Below are positions 51,379-62,622 of a DNA stretch of 64,000 bases, in pieces. A program made the translations under genes and the position numbers. Source of the stretch: Bartonella kosoyi (lineage in GTDB: Bacteria; Pseudomonadota; Alphaproteobacteria; Rhizobiales; Rhizobiaceae); assembly GCF_003606325.2 (NCBI RefSeq), contig NZ_CP031843.2:1736001-1800000 (forward strand). Reading direction: 5' to 3'. The notes under the pieces are model-generated. The model ran no database searches, was not told where the DNA came from, and saw only the letters and a list, made by a program, of their open reading frames with translations. The first letter of the stretch is position 1, and the number at the start of each line of letters is the position of its first letter.

Positions 51379-51539
51379 AATTTTTCCGGCCTCCAGAGAA
51401 TATCACCTTGTAGCAAAAATAATTTGTTAAAAGTTTTTATACCATATCACTTTAAAATGCACATAACCAATTTAGCAGTTTAGGTCAATCATCCCCTTAA
51501 AAATCAAATAAACGATAAAAAAGTCTTGTCAATTTTCTT

Positions 51540-52424
51540 TTATTCTTTCTCTAAAGAGTTTTTTTCATAATATGATTCGTCTGCCAAAACCGCTCTCACC
51601 AATTGTGCATTAATTCTATGCCCACTACAATAAGAACGAAATAATCCAATAAAAGGGCCTCCGAGCAAAGCAGTATCACCAATCGCATCAAGCATCTTGT
51701 GCCGAACAAACTCATTTTCCCAATAAGGACCATCGGGATTTAAAATTTTGTCATCAAAACCAATAACAAGAGAATTTTCCAAAGAAGCACCTCTCGCCTT
51801 CCCAGAAAGTCGTAATTTTTCCAAGTCTTTGATAAAACCAAAAGTGCGTGCGCGTGACAAATCATCTCGAAACCCTCGTGTAGTAAGATCAAAACTGAAA
51901 TGTTGCTTACCAATGGCAAGAGAAGAAAAAGAGATCGTTATATCAAAACGGCGTCCATCAAATGGCAAAAGCTCTGCAAAACCATGCGCTCCTTCAACCC
52001 GCAACGGCTTTTTTATCATAAAATAAGAACGGTATGCATTTTGCTGGACAATGCCAACATCTTCAAAAGCTTGGCAATATTGCCATGCAGAACCATCTAA
52101 AATCGGGATCTCATTATGCGACACTTCAATAACAAGATTGTCCAAATTATAAGCAGCGATGGCTGCCATCAAATGTTCAATTGTTTCAACCCTTACTTCT
52201 CCATCTCCAAGCACCGTTGATAACTCAGTTTCTCCCATTTGCGATGCATGAGCTTGCAATATTTTCTCTGTTCCGTCTAGTCCACAACGCTTAAAAACAA
52301 TACCACATCCAACATCGGCTGGACAAACCTTGACCTCTGACAAACAGCCACTATGAACGCCAATCCCCTTAAATGTTACTGCTTTTTTAAGAGTAGACTG
52401 ATATCTTGGCACTAAATTCATCAT
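51540..52424 (-). CDS. lpxC: UDP-3-O-acyl-N-acetylglucosamine deacetylase LpxC
   Basis: This 294-residue zinc enzyme catalyses the committed step of lipid A synthesis. Motifs are YQSTLKKAVTFKGIGVHSG at the N-terminus, the zinc-binding ETIEHLMAAIAAY, the LDGSAWQYCQAF loop and HKMLDAIGDTALLGGPFIG with the second zinc site. Two ATG codons are adjacent at the start. Its place after ftsZ and before bamD links outer-membrane construction to division, as usual in Rhizobiales. A terminator separates it from ftsZ, so it likely has its own promoter at 52430-52500. Confidence 0.96.
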   Translation of the reverse strand: MMNLVPRYQSTLKKAVTFKGIGVHSGCLSEVKVCPADVGCGIVFKRCGLDGTEKILQAHASQMGETELSTVLGDGEVRVETIEHLMAAIAAYNLDNLVIEVSHNEIPILDGSAWQYCQAFEDVGIVQQNAYRSYFMIKKPLRVEGAHGFAELLPFDGRRFDITISFSSLAIGKQHFSFDLTTRGFRDDLSRARTFGFIKDLEKLRLSGKARGASLENSLVIGFDDKILNPDGPYWENEFVRHKMLDAIGDTALLGGPFIGLFRSYCSGHRINAQLVRAVLADESYYEKNSLEKE

Positions 52425-52500
52425 GTTATTTTATTGCATTTCTTTTACATCTTTTAACAAAATTTATAAAACTATAAAAAAAATATTCATAGTAAATAAT

Positions 52501-52532
52501 AAAAAAACCGCTTTTTATAAGCGGTTTTTTTT
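52501..52532 (-). terminator. Terminator of ftsZ
   Basis: AAAAAACCGCTT and AAGCGGTTTTTT pair around TTTAT, about 105 bases after the ftsZ stop codon. It lies ahead of lpxC on the same strand and separates the dcw cluster from the lpxC-bamD-recN run. Confidence 0.9.
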
Positions 52533-52636
52533 AAAAACAAAGTATTTTATCTAAAATAACAGTATATTTTACTTTATAACTTCTGGCTCATTACCAAAGA
52601 GGGCATAATATTTCTTACTGCCTCATTTTTTATCAA

Positions 52637-54409
52637 TTAATTTACCTGACGACGTAAAAATGCTGGTATTTCTAACTGATCTTCTTCACTGATAAAAGTA
52701 CGCTGATCTTGTGGCACCTGAGGATGCAACTCACCAGAACGACGTGGAACATAAACAGAAGCATCTTGAGAAAACGCCTGAGAGTTTTTATTGTAAAGAG
52801 AAGACTCTTGCTGCTGTGACGATCTCACAGCAGGTTCCAACCTTGCTTCTGGCTCTGCTTCCTCACGATGTGTCAAGCTCTGTTTCAAACGCTGCCAAAG
52901 ATTACGAGGACCTTGATCAGTCACAGATGTTCTTTGACTTTGTCCATGAGCAACAGGAGGAAAATCCTTTAACTCAGGCATCCGCATTGGTGCGCGCGTT
53001 TGCATCTGTTGCATTTGTTTTGGTTGCACTGGCTTTTCTTTTTGCTTCACGATCCCGGTCATCTCATCAAGAACATGCGCTGTTGCCTCCATGCTCACAG
53101 GAGCCGTCATAGCTTGTTGAGAACCTCGACTTACTTGCATACGTGGACCATTTGATATCTGATCCTGCACAGCATTTGAACCATAGGCAACAGTTTTTGT
53201 CGCACTGCGTGTCATCATTGCTTCTGCAGGCTGTGCAAAAATTTGACTTTTGGGACGGAACTGTTCTCCTGTTGGCTTACTCTTTTCTATTTCAAGTGAT
53301 TCGATGACTTCTACCATTGATTCAGAACGCAAAGGCGGTGACTGAACATGAAAAGAACTGTGCTGCGTTCCAGGATCGTTCTTGCGTATTGAAGAGGTTG
53401 GCCTTTGGAGCTGAGGTTGAGAGGGCTGAACCACATCACTAACCTCACGATCAATACCGGTAGCAACCACAGAAACACGAATAACACCTTCCAATGACTC
53501 ATCATCAATGGCGCCAAAGATCACATTCGCATCAGCATCCACTTCTTCACGAATACGATTAGCAGCTTCATCAACCTCAAAGAGGGTCATATCACGCCCA
53601 CCCGTAATAGAAATCAATAAACCACGTGCTCCACGCATAGAGGTATCATCCAACAATGGGTTCGCAATAGCTGCTTCAGCAGCAGCCAAAGCACGCCCTT
53701 CACCAGATGCTTCACCTGTTCCCATCATGGCTCGTCCCATTTCATGCATAACAGAACGAACATCAGCAAAATCGAGGTTAATCAAGCCCTCTTTAATCAT
53801 CAAATCCGTAATGGAAGCAACACCAGAATAAAGCACTTGATCAGCCATAGCAAAAGCATCAGCAAATGTTGTTTTATCATTTGCAATACGGAAAAGATTT
53901 TGATTGGGAATAACAATCAATGTATCGACAGACTTTTGTAATTCTTCAATACCAGCCTCTGCCGTTTTCATACGACGCGCCCCTTCAAACTGAAATGGCT
54001 TTGTCACAACACCAACGGTCAAAATACCTTTTTCCCGCGCTGCGCGCGCAACAACGGGAGCAGCCCCTGTTCCAGTACCTCCCCCCATACCAGCAGTAAT
54101 AAAAACCATATGAGAGTCTGCAAGATGATCAATAATTTCATCAATACATTCCTCTGCCGCCGCTTGTCCAACTTCTGGTAAAGCCCCAGCACCCAAACCT
54201 TCTGTCACAGCAGCACCAAGCTGGATAACACGTTCAGCCTTTGACATAGCTAAAGCCTGTGCATCCGTATTTGCAACAACAAAGTCAACTCCTTGAAGAC
54301 CAGCATTAATCATATTATTCACGGCATTCCCGCCACCACCTCCAACACCAAAAACGGTAATGCGTGGCTTCAATTCCGCGATATCTGGCCGATGCAGATT
54401 AATCGTCAT
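52637..54409 (-). CDS. ftsZ: Cell division protein FtsZ
   Basis: This 590-residue tubulin homologue forms the division ring. The GTPase core (to about residue 320) contains [14 protein letters not shown], the tubulin signature [13 protein letters not shown] and [21 protein letters not shown] long, unstructured Gln/Pro/Ser-rich linker of roughly 250 residues follows, as usual in Rhizobiales, and ends in the conserved C-terminal peptide [12 protein letters not shown] that binds FtsA. The frame opens with an ATG at 54433, but ATG 54409, preceded by AAGGAAAAG, gives the usual [10 protein letters not shown] start. It follows ftsA by 63 bases. Confidence 0.97.
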   Translation of the reverse strand: MTINLHRPDIAELKPRITVFGVGGGGGNAVNNMINAGLQGVDFVVANTDAQALAMSKAERVIQLGAAVTEGLGAGALPEVGQAAAEECIDEIIDHLADSHMVFITAGMGGGTGTGAAPVVARAAREKGILTVGVVTKPFQFEGARRMKTAEAGIEELQKSVDTLIVIPNQNLFRIANDKTTFADAFAMADQVLYSGVASITDLMIKEGLINLDFADVRSVMHEMGRAMMGTGEASGEGRALAAAEAAIANPLLDDTSMRGARGLLISITGGRDMTLFEVDEAANRIREEVDADANVIFGAIDDESLEGVIRVSVVATGIDREVSDVVQPSQPQLQRPTSSIRKNDPGTQHSSFHVQSPPLRSESMVEVIESLEIEKSKPTGEQFRPKSQIFAQPAEAMMTRSATKTVAYGSNAVQDQISNGPRMQVSRGSQQAMTAPVSMEATAHVLDEMTGIVKQKEKPVQPKQMQQMQTRAPMRMPELKDFPPVAHGQSQRTSVTDQGPRNLWQRLKQSLTHREEAEPEARLEPAVRSSQQQESSLYNKNSQAFSQDASVYVPRRSGELHPQVPQDQRTFISEEDQLEIPAFLRRQVN

Positions 54410-54472
54410 TTTCTTTTCCTTCTCATAAGACACCGCAAGCCAAAGCGATGAAATTTATCCAACTAGACTTAA

Positions 54473-55774
54473 CTAAAAACTCTCACGCAACCACTGACCA
54501 ACACGCTGAAAATACCCACGCGTGCCCATCGATAAGTGATTTCCTGCCGCCTGCATTGTTTTTTCTTCAAAACCCACCAATTGCGGATAAATTAACAATC
54601 CCACAGCAGATGTAAATGCCGCCCCTTTTGCAAGAGAAGGAAGCCTCGAAATTCCTAAAGGCCGCCCGATACGAACATTTCTTCCTAATATAGTACGTGC
54701 CATTTCCGGCAATCCTGTTAACTGACTTGCTCCCCCAGTCAAAATAACACGCTTACCAATGATGTGACCAAAACCAGAACGATTTAAACAATCACGAACC
54801 ATTTCTAAAATTTCTTCAACACGCGCACGAATGATGCGTCCAAGAACCGCGCGAGGATATTGCGTTTCACGCTGTTCACTCCCAATTTCTGCGACATTAA
54901 TCATTTGCCGCTCATCAGCACTTGTTAAAAGTGCTGAACCATAAACAACTTTTAAACGTTCCGCCTCTGTTAGAGACATAGAAAATCCGCGCGCAACATC
55001 AAGAGTGACATGATGCCCGCCAACAGCAAGAGCATCCGCATGGACAAATTTTCCCTCAAAAAACACCGAAAACGTTGTTGTTCCACCACCAAAATCAATA
55101 CATGCAGCTCCTAAATGTGCCTCATCATTCATCAAGACAGCAAGACCACTTGCAAAGGGAGTAGCAACTATTGCTTCAACACTCAAATGTGCACGATTAA
55201 TACACGTTTCTAAATTACGCAAAGAGGCTGTTTCTGCTGTTACCACATGCACATCGACACCAAATATTTCCCCTGCCATGCCAATAGGATCAGAAATTCC
55301 TTTATCTCCATCCAAGATATAAGAAACTGGAACTGAATGCATAACATGGCGTTCAGCATCAAAAGCTTTACGCGAAACATCTGAAAAGGCCATACGCATA
55401 TCACGCTTAGTCACTTCACGACCATTCAAATCGACCTCTCCATGAATCAAAGCACTTTGTAATCGACTTGAGGAAAAATTCACAATTACTGAATCCACCA
55501 CCAAACCAGCCATTTTTTCTGCCGCATCAACAGCCAAGCGTATGGATTGTTCTGCTGCAAACATATCCATGACAACACCAGATTTAATACCGCGTGAACG
55601 CTGTACTCCAAAGCCTAGAATTTCCATAGAATGCGTACGACCATGCAAATAGTGCGCATACTTCAAAGGACGCAAACAGGCAATCAGACAAACAATCTTA
55701 CTTGAGCCGACATCAAGAACAGTTAAAAAACGTGTCTTACGCCCCCCCCGATGATGTGATCTGAGCAACATCAT
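54473..55774 (-). CDS. ftsA: Cell division protein FtsA
   Basis: This 433-residue actin-like protein anchors FtsZ filaments to the membrane. The ATPase fold is visible in TVLDVGSSKIVCLIA (phosphate 1), ACIDFGGGTTTFSVF (phosphate 2) and RVILTGGASQLTGLPEMA (adenosine motif). The C-terminal amphipathic helix GYFQRVGQWLRESF is the membrane anchor. Its ATG overlaps the ftsQ stop codon in an ATGA quartet (55771-55774). Confidence 0.96.
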   Translation of the reverse strand: MMLLRSHHRGGRKTRFLTVLDVGSSKIVCLIACLRPLKYAHYLHGRTHSMEILGFGVQRSRGIKSGVVMDMFAAEQSIRLAVDAAEKMAGLVVDSVIVNFSSSRLQSALIHGEVDLNGREVTKRDMRMAFSDVSRKAFDAERHVMHSVPVSYILDGDKGISDPIGMAGEIFGVDVHVVTAETASLRNLETCINRAHLSVEAIVATPFASGLAVLMNDEAHLGAACIDFGGGTTTFSVFFEGKFVHADALAVGGHHVTLDVARGFSMSLTEAERLKVVYGSALLTSADERQMINVAEIGSEQRETQYPRAVLGRIIRARVEEILEMVRDCLNRSGFGHIIGKRVILTGGASQLTGLPEMARTILGRNVRIGRPLGISRLPSLAKGAAFTSAVGLLIYPQLVGFEEKTMQAAGNHLSMGTRGYFQRVGQWLRESF

Positions 55775-56682
55775 GGGTTTCCTACCTTTCGCGACTTTAA
55801 AATACTTTCTTCTTCTGCGACACGAGCTTGATAACGCTCAAACGTTTCATCTGATAAAGAAACAGTAATTCGATCAGCAAGACGTAAATCAACACTGAGA
55901 ATATCGCGCGATAAAAGATCTTGCATCCTACCGGATGAAATAAGAGAGGAAAGCCTTTCCAGGGCACCATTTTCAGGCAACATAAGGCGCATTTCATTAT
56001 CCAAAACAAGATCCCAACGCCGATCACCTACCCGCACAAAAGCACGAACACGATCATACACTTGCCGATAAACTGACAGCGCTTGAATAAATCCTTTAGC
56101 TGCATTTTGCGCACCCTGCCCAACTACAAGAGGCAAATCCCGAACAATTTCAGCTTTAAAGGGCACGATAACACGCCCCGTATGATCAACAATATCCATT
56201 ATGCTATCATGTTGCCAAATAGCATAAGGCTCACGCTCCACGATGGAAATACGCATTCTATTGGGATAAATTTTCTGAACATTTGCCGATTGAACCCAAG
56301 CCTGTTTTTCCAAAAGAGAACGTGCTCTTTCAACATCAAAAGTGAATATAGAGGGCGCAGCATCAAGTTTTAACATTTTCAAAATATCTTGCTTTGTCAA
56401 ACGCTTATTACCACTGATATCAACATCGACGACCACAAAACCACTATCCGATATAATCGCATTTACGATCATCGCCATCTGACCACTTGATGAAAGTCCA
56501 TAAAAAGCTGTCACAAAGAAAAACCATACAACAGCGAAAGAGCCGAAATGGCGTGGAATATGAATATTGACAAAAACAAATTCAAACATAAACCGAAGAA
56601 AACGACGATAAAGACGTGGTAAAGCCGGCACTGAAAGCACCTCCATCGGAACATTTGTTTTATTAACATTCAACGCATACAT
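55771..56682 (-). CDS. ftsQ: Cell division protein FtsQ
   Basis: This 303-residue bitopic protein joins the early and late divisome. A cytoplasmic tail of about 45 residues and one membrane helix ([16 protein letters not shown]) precede the POTRA domain ([20 protein letters not shown]) and the FtsQ/DivIB domain ([36 protein letters not shown]). GGAGG seven bases before ATG 56682 fixes the start. The open frame goes on to 56703. The start lies within the last codons of ddl, a 13-base overlap. Confidence 0.94.
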   Translation of the reverse strand: MYALNVNKTNVPMEVLSVPALPRLYRRFLRFMFEFVFVNIHIPRHFGSFAVVWFFFVTAFYGLSSSGQMAMIVNAIISDSGFVVVDVDISGNKRLTKQDILKMLKLDAAPSIFTFDVERARSLLEKQAWVQSANVQKIYPNRMRISIVEREPYAIWQHDSIMDIVDHTGRVIVPFKAEIVRDLPLVVGQGAQNAAKGFIQALSVYRQVYDRVRAFVRVGDRRWDLVLDNEMRLMLPENGALERLSSLISSGRMQDLLSRDILSVDLRLADRITVSLSDETFERYQARVAEEESILKSRKVGNP

Positions 56683-57590
56683 GATGCGTCCTCCACCATC
56701 CATTGAACAATATCGCCGTAAGTACGACCGCTCGCTTTTGCAATATCAGGAAGAAGAGACGTCGATGTCATACCGGGTTGCGTATTAATTTCAAGCCAAA
56801 CCAATTCTCCAGTTTTCTCATCAAAACGAAAATCAGAACGGCTAACACCTCGACACCCTATCGCCTGATGGGCTGCTAAAGACATTCTTTGCACACTTTG
56901 GTAAATATTTAGTGAAAGTTGTGCAGGACAAATGTGAAGAGAACCACCCGTCTTATATTTTGAGTCATAATCGTAGAATGGAAAATGTTGGTTGGGGAGA
57001 ATTTCACACACATCCAGCACTTCATTGCCTAAAACAGCACAAGTCAATTCACGACCAGGAATATATTTCTCAACCATCACCTCATCGGCATATCCCCACT
57101 CAGCTCCCCCAATATTATGGGGTGGTGCAGCTTCATTTTCTTGGACAATGACAACACCAAAGCTTGATCCTTCACACACAGGTTTAATAACATAAGGAGG
57201 CTCCATGGGATGCGTTTTCCCAACAGCAAAGCGGTTCATAATACGAGAAGGAGCAACACAAACCCCCACACTTTCAACAATAATTTTTGCACGTCCCTTA
57301 TCCATTGCCAAAGCGGATGCCATCACACCAGAATGGGTATAAGGAATTTTTAAATATTCAAGAATCCCCTGAATCCGACCATCTTCACCAAATGGACCAT
57401 GCAATGCATTGAAGGCAATATCGGGCTGCAACTGTTCAAGAACAGAAGCAATATGAGCGCCAACGTCCACACGGCTCACGCGATACCCTTGCATCTCAAG
57501 AACATCAGCACAAGCCGCCCCTGAAGATAAACTGATAGACCGTTCAGAAGAAAAACCTCCCATTAACACAGCTATATGTTTATCTTTCAT
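56670..57590 (-). CDS. ddl: D-alanine--D-alanine ligase
   Basis: This 306-residue ATP-grasp enzyme joins two D-alanines for the peptidoglycan stem peptide. Motifs are [20 protein letters not shown] at the N-terminus, [46 protein letters not shown] and [17 protein letters not shown] at the C-terminus with the metal-binding residues. The family's usual HG.GGEDG is HGPFGEDG here, a common variant. It lies between murB and ftsQ. The D-alanine transporter-like CycA proteins encoded far to the left could supply its substrate, but this is only a possible link. Confidence 0.96.
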   Translation of the reverse strand: MKDKHIAVLMGGFSSERSISLSSGAACADVLEMQGYRVSRVDVGAHIASVLEQLQPDIAFNALHGPFGEDGRIQGILEYLKIPYTHSGVMASALAMDKGRAKIIVESVGVCVAPSRIMNRFAVGKTHPMEPPYVIKPVCEGSSFGVVIVQENEAAPPHNIGGAEWGYADEVMVEKYIPGRELTCAVLGNEVLDVCEILPNQHFPFYDYDSKYKTGGSLHICPAQLSLNIYQSVQRMSLAAHQAIGCRGVSRSDFRFDEKTGELVWLEINTQPGMTSTSLLPDIAKASGRTYGDIVQWMVEDASCMR

Positions 57591-57829
57591 AATAAAATCA
57601 CCCTCTTTTGCATACTATATGTAGCCTATATAGAAGACATCAGCACCACATACAGGAAAAATAAAGTTTATCCTTGCGAATCAATAACCTAGCATTTTGC
57701 ATAATGAATCAGACTCAAAAGCCTGATGCAAGAGATTCTTTGTTAATTTATTGATTCTTAATAGAATTTTTTTATTATCTCTTTGAAATGACTCAATTTT
57801 TTATTTGCACTTTTTTAGTGAACAATAAA

Positions 57830-58807
57830 TCAATGAAATGGATCAAAAAGAGGAACACTTCGCCCTTGCTCAAATTGACCAATACGCTCTATTTCCCATT
57901 GTAAAAGGTGAGCTGAATGTGCAAAAACACGCGCCCGCACTGTTTCTCCCAATGCTTCAAGATCATAGCCTGTTGCTTGCCCTGTATTAATCATAAAATT
58001 ACAGTGCATTTCACTCATTTGAGCGCCACCAATCCGTAAACCACGACACCCTGCTTCATCAATCACACGCCACGCGGATGTATTCTCAGGGTTTTTGAAA
58101 GTTGATCCTCCTGTCTTCTCACGAATAGGTTGTACAGTTTCTCTGTGGAGTGCAACTTCATCCATAGCAGCACGAATAGCATCTTTATGACCGGGTTCGC
58201 CTTCCAATAAAGCAGCCGTAAAAATAAAATCTTTAGGAATATCACAATGACGATAAGAATAATGCATATCTTTCAAATTTAAGATATGACGTTGTCCTTT
58301 ACGATCCAGCGCATAGACCTTAACAACACGCGCAGCTGTTTCAACACCATTTGCACCCGCATTCATTTTGAGAGCCCCTCCAAGGCCACCAGGAATACCA
58401 TGATAAAAATGAAACCCTGCAATTTCTGCCTTTAAAGCAGCAGCAGCTAAATGTTTATCTGCCGTACCAGCGCCAACTAAAAAGCTTTTTGGAGAAACTT
58501 GCTGCACTTGTCCAAAATTTTTAGGCGAAAGACGAATCACAACCCCCGGAACGCCCCCATCACGCACCAGAAGATTAGAACCGATACCGACAATTGTTAC
58601 GGGAACAGTTTCAGGCAAATTTTGAAGAAAGAGAGCCAAATCTTCTTCATCAACAGGCTGATAAAAAAGCTCTGCCAACCCACCAGTGCGAAACCATGTC
58701 ACCTTACGCATCTCAACATTCGGCGTAAGCTTGCCTCTGACATTACCCAACAGCGGTTGCAATTGCGCTAATAGCGCCTCACCATCAATGTTCTGAAAAT
58801 TTATCAT
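57830..58807 (-). CDS. murB: UDP-N-acetylenolpyruvoylglucosamine reductase
   Basis: This 325-residue FAD enzyme reduces the enolpyruvyl group to form UDP-MurNAc. Motifs are [35 protein letters not shown] for FAD and [18 protein letters not shown]. The catalytic region includes YSYRHCDIP and the [11 protein letters not shown] stretch with the conserved serine, and the C-terminus has [16 protein letters not shown]. The frame is open upstream to 58927 within murC. ATG 58807 (MINFQNI), with a 23-base overlap onto murC, gives the normal N-terminus. The 240-base gap before ddl may contain a promoter. Confidence 0.95.
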   Translation of the reverse strand: MINFQNIDGEALLAQLQPLLGNVRGKLTPNVEMRKVTWFRTGGLAELFYQPVDEEDLALFLQNLPETVPVTIVGIGSNLLVRDGGVPGVVIRLSPKNFGQVQQVSPKSFLVGAGTADKHLAAAALKAEIAGFHFYHGIPGGLGGALKMNAGANGVETAARVVKVYALDRKGQRHILNLKDMHYSYRHCDIPKDFIFTAALLEGEPGHKDAIRAAMDEVALHRETVQPIREKTGGSTFKNPENTSAWRVIDEAGCRGLRIGGAQMSEMHCNFMINTGQATGYDLEALGETVRARVFAHSAHLLQWEIERIGQFEQGRSVPLFDPFH

Positions 58808-60212
58808 GACCACCAAGTCCCGACAACTGACGAGGCAACGCACAAGCCCATTGTGTGATATTGCCTGCACCAAGAAAAACAACATAATCCTCTGGCTGCG
58901 CAAATTTTGAGACAAGAGACACAACATCTTCCAGACCGTGTATCAAACGCACATCACGATGACCAGCCATTTTAATATGCTCGACCAATTCTTGCGAACC
59001 AAACCCTACAATAGGCTCTTCACCTGCCGCATATACGGGGGTAATCAACACTGTATCGGCATCATTAAAACAAGTAGCAAACTCATCAAATAAATGATGC
59101 AAACGCGAATAACGATGGGGCTGTGCAATGGCAATGACATGCCCTTTTGCACTCTCACGTGCTGCGCGCAAAACAGCCTTTATTTCAACAGGGTGATGTC
59201 CATAATCATCAAATATTTCAATACCACACCAACTTCCTGTTCGGGTAAAACGCCGTTTTACGCCCCCAAATTCCGCTAAACCCTTCTTTATCAATTCATT
59301 TGAAATGCCAAGTTCATGCGCAATGGCTATCGCCGCTGTTGCATTGGCAACATTATGTTCTCCTGCCATGGGCAGGAGCAAATTTTTTAACTCAATCTTT
59401 CTTCCTGTCTTGCGTGAACGAATAAGAACATCAAAATACGTTTTTTGACCATCCATCGAAAGATTAAGAAAACGAACATCCGCTTGTGGATTTGTACCAT
59501 AAGTAATCACCCAACGATCATCAATACGGCCCGCCAATGACTGAACCTCTGGATGATCAAGGCACAAAACAGCAAAACCATAAAAAGGAACATTTTCTAC
59601 AAATTGTCGAAAAGCTGCGCGGACAGAATCAAAACTTCCATAATGATCCAAATGCTCAGCATCAATATTGGTAACGACAGCAATATCAGCAGGCAGTTTT
59701 AAAAATGTGCCATCGCTTTCATCGGCTTCAACAATCATCCAATCGCCCTCTCCCGTCCGAGAATTCGTACCATAAGCATTAATAATACCGCCATTAATCA
59801 CCACCGGATCAAAATGACCAGCATCAAGAAGCGCTGCGACCATTGATGTGGTCGTTGTTTTACCATGTGTACCACCCACTGCAATTGCACGCCTAAACCG
59901 CATCAGCTCGGCAAGCATTTCTGCACGTCTAACAAGCGGCAAATGTCTTTCCTTTGCAGCAATATACTCAGGATTTGTTTTTTTAACGGCAGTAGAAAAA
60001 ACAACAACCTCAGCATTTCCTAAATTTTCAGCACAATGACCGATATGAACGTTAATTCCTTTTCTCTTCAAACGTTCAACATTGGCACTCTCAACTTGAT
60101 CAGACCCTTGAACTTTATAGCCAAGATTATAAAAAACCTCCGCAATTCCACTCATACCGATCCCCCCGATTCCAATAAAATGGATAACGCCTATATCAAG
60201 TGGCATTTTCAT
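58785..60212 (-). CDS. murC: UDP-N-acetylmuramate--L-alanine ligase
   Basis: This 475-residue Mur ligase adds the first residue, L-alanine, to UDP-MurNAc. The N-terminal Rossmann-like domain begins [16 protein letters not shown]. The ATP-binding loop is [14 protein letters not shown], the central domain carries [12 protein letters not shown] and [15 protein letters not shown], and the C-terminal domain has [15 protein letters not shown]. The open frame begins with a TTG at 60215, but ATG 60212 is preferred. Another ATG lies at 60206. It overlaps the end of murG by 17 bases. Confidence 0.96.
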   Translation of the reverse strand: MKMPLDIGVIHFIGIGGIGMSGIAEVFYNLGYKVQGSDQVESANVERLKRKGINVHIGHCAENLGNAEVVVFSTAVKKTNPEYIAAKERHLPLVRRAEMLAELMRFRRAIAVGGTHGKTTTTSMVAALLDAGHFDPVVINGGIINAYGTNSRTGEGDWMIVEADESDGTFLKLPADIAVVTNIDAEHLDHYGSFDSVRAAFRQFVENVPFYGFAVLCLDHPEVQSLAGRIDDRWVITYGTNPQADVRFLNLSMDGQKTYFDVLIRSRKTGRKIELKNLLLPMAGEHNVANATAAIAIAHELGISNELIKKGLAEFGGVKRRFTRTGSWCGIEIFDDYGHHPVEIKAVLRAARESAKGHVIAIAQPHRYSRLHHLFDEFATCFNDADTVLITPVYAAGEEPIVGFGSQELVEHIKMAGHRDVRLIHGLEDVVSLVSKFAQPEDYVVFLGAGNITQWACALPRQLSGLGGHDKFSEH

Positions 60213-61332
60213 CAAAAAGCTCCTCTTTTATATCTGACAACAATCGCCCTGCAATTAAGGCTTCAGCCATATCAGCAAGGCAACACGTTGCACGAGGTTG
60301 CCCAACTTTTTTTGCAGCAAGCGCTTGTTTTTTCAATAAATGGGGTGCACAACAAGCTTGCGTTAGAAGAGCCGCAAGTTTTTGCGCATTTAAATCTTTT
60401 TCTAATATAATTTGCGCACCACCCACACGTGCAAGAAGGGCAGCATTGGCAGACTGATCATGATCCAAAGCATGAGGATAAGGAACAAGCAAAGCAGGTC
60501 TACCAATCACCGCTATCTCACAAACCGATGAAGCACCAGCACGCGACAAAATAAAATGGGCATGTGCCATCCGTTCAGCCATATCATCAAAGAAAGGAGC
60601 AACCTCAGCTTGTACACCCATATCACGATAGATTTTGATCAACCCCGCAGCATCACCACGAACTTGCTGTACAATTCGTAAGCGTTTACGGTTCTGATCA
60701 TCGAGCAAAGCGACCGCTTCTGGAACAATATGTGAAAAAAAAGATGCTCCTTGGCTACCCCCAAAAATCAAAAAATTAAATGGCTCTTCCCCCACAGCAG
60801 AATGATAAGGAATTTCAGCCGCCTTCAACACAGCCTCACGCACAGGATTTCCGGTTAAAAGCGTTTTATGAGCATAAGCACCTTTTGGCGACAACAAACC
60901 ACCAGCGATGGCACGCACAAAAATTGCCAATACCCGATTGGCACGCCCCATAACAGCATTTTGCTCATGAATAAATGTTACACGCCGCATTAAGACCGCA
61001 ATAAAAAGAGGAGGAAAACTCGGATATCCCCCAAAACCACCAACAAGAACAGGACGTAATTTATAAAATAACGCCAACGATTGCCCCATACCCTTGAGCA
61101 AAGACCAAAACGTTTTTATCAAAGCAAAAGGATGGCGCCGTGTAAATGTTGCCGATGAAACGATATGTGTATGCTCTTCATCAAAGCGCCGTACAAAAGA
61201 TCGCGCTCTTTCATCTGTTATTAAATGAACATCATATCCACGTCGCCTTAATTCAACAGTAAGTGCTTCAGCAGGAAAAAGATGTCCACCTGTACCCCCC
61301 GCCACTAAAACAATAACTTTTTTATCATTCAT
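60196..61332 (-). CDS. murG: UDP-GlcNAc:lipid I GlcNAc transferase MurG
   Basis: This 378-residue peripheral membrane glycosyltransferase turns lipid I into lipid II on the inner face of the cytoplasmic membrane. Motifs are [54 protein letters not shown] and [20 protein letters not shown] with [16 protein letters not shown]. The longer frame to 61386 lies inside ftsW. ATG 61332 overlaps the ftsW stop codon (61329-61332, ATGA), a coupled arrangement. Confidence 0.96.
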   Translation of the reverse strand: MNDKKVIVLVAGGTGGHLFPAEALTVELRRRGYDVHLITDERARSFVRRFDEEHTHIVSSATFTRRHPFALIKTFWSLLKGMGQSLALFYKLRPVLVGGFGGYPSFPPLFIAVLMRRVTFIHEQNAVMGRANRVLAIFVRAIAGGLLSPKGAYAHKTLLTGNPVREAVLKAAEIPYHSAVGEEPFNFLIFGGSQGASFFSHIVPEAVALLDDQNRKRLRIVQQVRGDAAGLIKIYRDMGVQAEVAPFFDDMAERMAHAHFILSRAGASSVCEIAVIGRPALLVPYPHALDHDQSANAALLARVGGAQIILEKDLNAQKLAALLTQACCAPHLLKKQALAAKKVGQPRATCCLADMAEALIAGRLLSDIKEELFDENAT

Positions 61333-62477
61333 GAAGAGGTATCCAAGACAGAAGAAGGAAAAGCTGAAAGACGCGCTTCTGGCCAACGACGTGTTAAACT
61401 GAGTAAAATTCCCATTGAAAACGCAATTGCCACCATTGATGAACCACCATAAGAAATAAACGGCAATGTCATGCCTTTGGGAGGGATTAAATGAAGATTA
61501 ACAGCCATATTAATTGCTGATTGAAAGCCTATCATCATGGCTATACCCGTAATACCAAGACGTATGAAGGAATCACGGGTATTCATAGCTATATATAATG
61601 AACGCATAACGATAAAGCCAAAAAGCACCATAATAAACAAACAAAGAATAATACCATATTCTTCCGCAGCAACAGAAAATACAAAATCTGTATGGCTATC
61701 AGGAATGATCCGTTTTACTGTTCCTTCTCCGGGACCTTGCCCAAACCAACCACCATTTAAAATAGCCTCACGTCCTACATCCACTTGAAAGGTATCTCCT
61801 TCCCCTGTCAAAAAACCATTGATACGATCGCGCACATGAGGCAAAAAAAGATAAGCAAGAATAATTCCTACAACGCCAAAAATGAGAAAGAAAAAAATAA
61901 CCGTAAGAGGCACACCAGCAATAAAAAACAGCCCCCCCCATGTTGCACTTATTAAAATTGTTTGTCCAATATCAGGCTGTAAAACCAGAAGAACACAACA
62001 AAGAGCATAAAGGAGAGTTGCTAATATGTAACCCGGAATTCCTCTCCTACGTATCTGTTCTGAAAACAGCCAAGCAGACATCACCACAAAAGCTGGTTTC
62101 ATAAACTCTGATGCTTGTACAGAAAAACCAAAGAGCAAAATCCACCGCCGGGCTCCCTTTAATTCAGGACCCCAAAATAAGGTTGCCACCATAAGAGCAA
62201 GCGTTACAATAAGTAAAAGAGCACATAAACGACGAATATTAGGAAGCGAAAAAAAAGAAATGGTAACCATCGTAAAAAATGCTGCAATGCTAAAAATGAT
62301 ATGCCAGCGAACAAAATAAAAACTATCAGCAATTCCGATTTTTTTTGCAATAGTGGGGCTAGCAGCAAAAGACAGCATAATGCCAATCCCCATTAAAATT
62401 AAACAAGCTGCAAAGATAGAGCGATCAATTGTCCACCACCAATTCGCAATTGGGTCTCTATCTGCACGCGTAATCAT
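61329..62477 (-). CDS. ftsW: Lipid II polymerase FtsW (SEDS family)
   Basis: This 382-residue polytopic inner-membrane protein polymerises lipid II during division. Ten hydrophobic segments are evident. Motifs are SFAASPTIAKKIGIADSFYF in the N-terminal part, LKGARRWILLFGFSVQASEF with the conserved arginine, VLQPDIGQTILISATW with the catalytic aspartate, GPGEGTVKRIIPDSHTDFVF and PPKGMTLPFISYGGSSMVA. It lies between murD and murG, with a 146-base spacer before it. Confidence 0.95.
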   Translation of the reverse strand: MITRADRDPIANWWWTIDRSIFAACLILMGIGIMLSFAASPTIAKKIGIADSFYFVRWHIIFSIAAFFTMVTISFFSLPNIRRLCALLLIVTLALMVATLFWGPELKGARRWILLFGFSVQASEFMKPAFVVMSAWLFSEQIRRRGIPGYILATLLYALCCVLLVLQPDIGQTILISATWGGLFFIAGVPLTVIFFFLIFGVVGIILAYLFLPHVRDRINGFLTGEGDTFQVDVGREAILNGGWFGQGPGEGTVKRIIPDSHTDFVFSVAAEEYGIILCLFIMVLFGFIVMRSLYIAMNTRDSFIRLGITGIAMMIGFQSAINMAVNLHLIPPKGMTLPFISYGGSSMVAIAFSMGILLSLTRRWPEARLSAFPSSVLDTSS

Positions 62478-62622
62478 TTATAGCCACCTTATCCGTTTTA
62501 TAAATTATCTCAAAGTGATAAGGTTCCTCAACCTGTCCAACAAACACTTTAAAAACTAAATTACACAAAAAAAGATTCTGGAGTCTTAACGCAAAAATAT
62601 TTTTTATAAGTAATGCTTCTTT